Source: Streptomyces pseudovenezuelae
GTDB taxonomy: Bacteria > Actinomycetota > Actinomycetes > Streptomycetales > Streptomycetaceae
NCBI RefSeq assembly: GCF_001513955.1
Contig: NZ_KQ948144.1
Coordinates: 688,853-752,852, forward strand
DNA: 64,000 nt
Direction: 5' to 3'
Part shown: positions 63,637 to 64,000 of the stretch, in pieces
How the letters are laid out: each line of letters opens with the position of its first letter
How positions within the stretch are numbered: position 1 is the stretch's first letter
Made by a program: the position numbers and the translations under genes
The notes under the pieces: model-generated
What the model was told of the DNA's origin: nothing
Databases searched by the model: none
The model's input: only the letters and a program-made list of their open reading frames with translations

Positions 63637-64000
63637 ATGAAACAAGGGGTTGCAAGAAGCAGCGCAGACGGCCGGTCCGCGACACAGGACGGGCTCAAAG
63701 CAGGAGCCATGGGCGTCTGGGGGGTCGTCTTCCTGGTGATCTCGGCGGCCGCACCGCTCAACCTCATCGCGGGCTACGGGCCGTTGGGGTACATCGTCGG
63801 AGGTGTCGGCGCCCCAGCCGGGTTCCTCCTCGCCGGGCTGGTCCTCGCCCTGTTCGTCCTGGGCTTCATGGCGATGACCCGCTACGTCGACCGCCCGGGC
63901 ACGTTCTACGCGTACATCGAATCAGGTCTGGGACGCCGGATCGGCGGGGCCGCCGCCGCGGTCGCGCTCTTCGCCTACCTGGCCATCCATATCGGCGGCG
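63637..64000 (+). CDS. APC-family amino-acid/polyamine permease, N-terminal part
   Basis: Read directly from the sequence: ATG 63637 with CGAGAGGAA about 7 bases upstream, frame open for 121 codons to the window end. The protein begins with a 25-residue polar tail, then MGVWGVVFLVISAAAPLNLI and hydrophobic helices typical of the APC superfamily (GYGPLGYIVGGVGAPAGFLL; YVDRPGTFYAYIESGLGR). It follows the P450 operon by 145 bases on the same strand. Substrate unknown; the rest lies beyond the window. Confidence 0.88.
   Translation, partial: MKQGVARSSADGRSATQDGLKAGAMGVWGVVFLVISAAAPLNLIAGYGPLGYIVGGVGAPAGFLLAGLVLALFVLGFMAMTRYVDRPGTFYAYIESGLGRRIGGAAAAVALFAYLAIHIGG

Overview
The window is very GC-rich (third codon positions nearly all G or C) and carries Streptomyces-type genes: an hrdA-like sigma factor next to dnaG, GlnR- and SoxR-type control sites, an actinobacterial sortase with an LAxTG-type substrate, and Excalibur proteins. 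From memory, the order ppdK / nirBD / SoxR-controlled FMN reductase / nasA / dnaG / hrdA matches the core of the S. coelicolor chromosome near SCO2494-SCO2465, so bases 1-38118 are read as conserved core.

Core part (1-38118). It begins with the 3' end of pyruvate, phosphate dikinase, then two Excalibur proteins, two short-chain dehydrogenases, a LysE exporter and a TetR regulator. Nitrogen assimilation is spread over three loci: an FAD reductase-nirB-nirD operon (5550-9720), the nitrate reductase nasA (18026-20128) and a sirohydrochlorin chelatase (24944-25720) that would supply siroheme to NirB. Each has a four-box GlnR-like site with 11-bp spacing whose edge lies exactly 23 bases from the start codon. 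Between them are a sortase, a degenerate 129-bp tandem repeat, an FMN reductase behind a SoxR-type promoter, an M4 metalloprotease, and an unexplained three-gene set (stand-alone adenylation enzyme, ferric-reductase-like membrane flavoprotein, crotonase). Then come dgt, dnaG, hrdA, a heterodimeric ABC exporter, a xylulokinase-like kinase and three tRNA genes.

Island (38119-58640). The tRNA with anticodon CAT at 38045-38118 is followed 20.5 kb later by a perfect 46-bp copy of its 3' end (58595-58640), the mark of a tRNA-integrated element. Its cargo is a second protein-quality-control set: PucR-type regulator, general-stress membrane protein, DnaK, GrpE, CbpA-type DnaJ, CbpM-like modulator, ClpB, zinc-ribbon thioredoxin, UBP-type zinc finger, a three-domain fusion (cNMP-like, thioredoxin-like, thioredoxin-reductase-like without its CxxC), Hsp20, DUF2267, a DUF1931 histone-fold protein, two membrane proteins (one FUSC) and an acetate-kinase-like protein with altered active-site residues. 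No recombinase is visible; an IS3 remnant lies near the left end. This island is the best candidate for a poorly described system: a mobile actinobacterial heat/proteotoxic-stress and redox locus, analogous in content to the proteobacterial transmissible locus of protein quality control.

Right part (58641-64000). After a degraded stretch come a TetR regulator and, divergently, a cytochrome P450, its ferredoxin and its ferredoxin reductase in one coupled operon, followed by the start of an APC-family permease cut by the window end. A perfect 15-bp palindrome in front of the P450 is the probable TetR operator.
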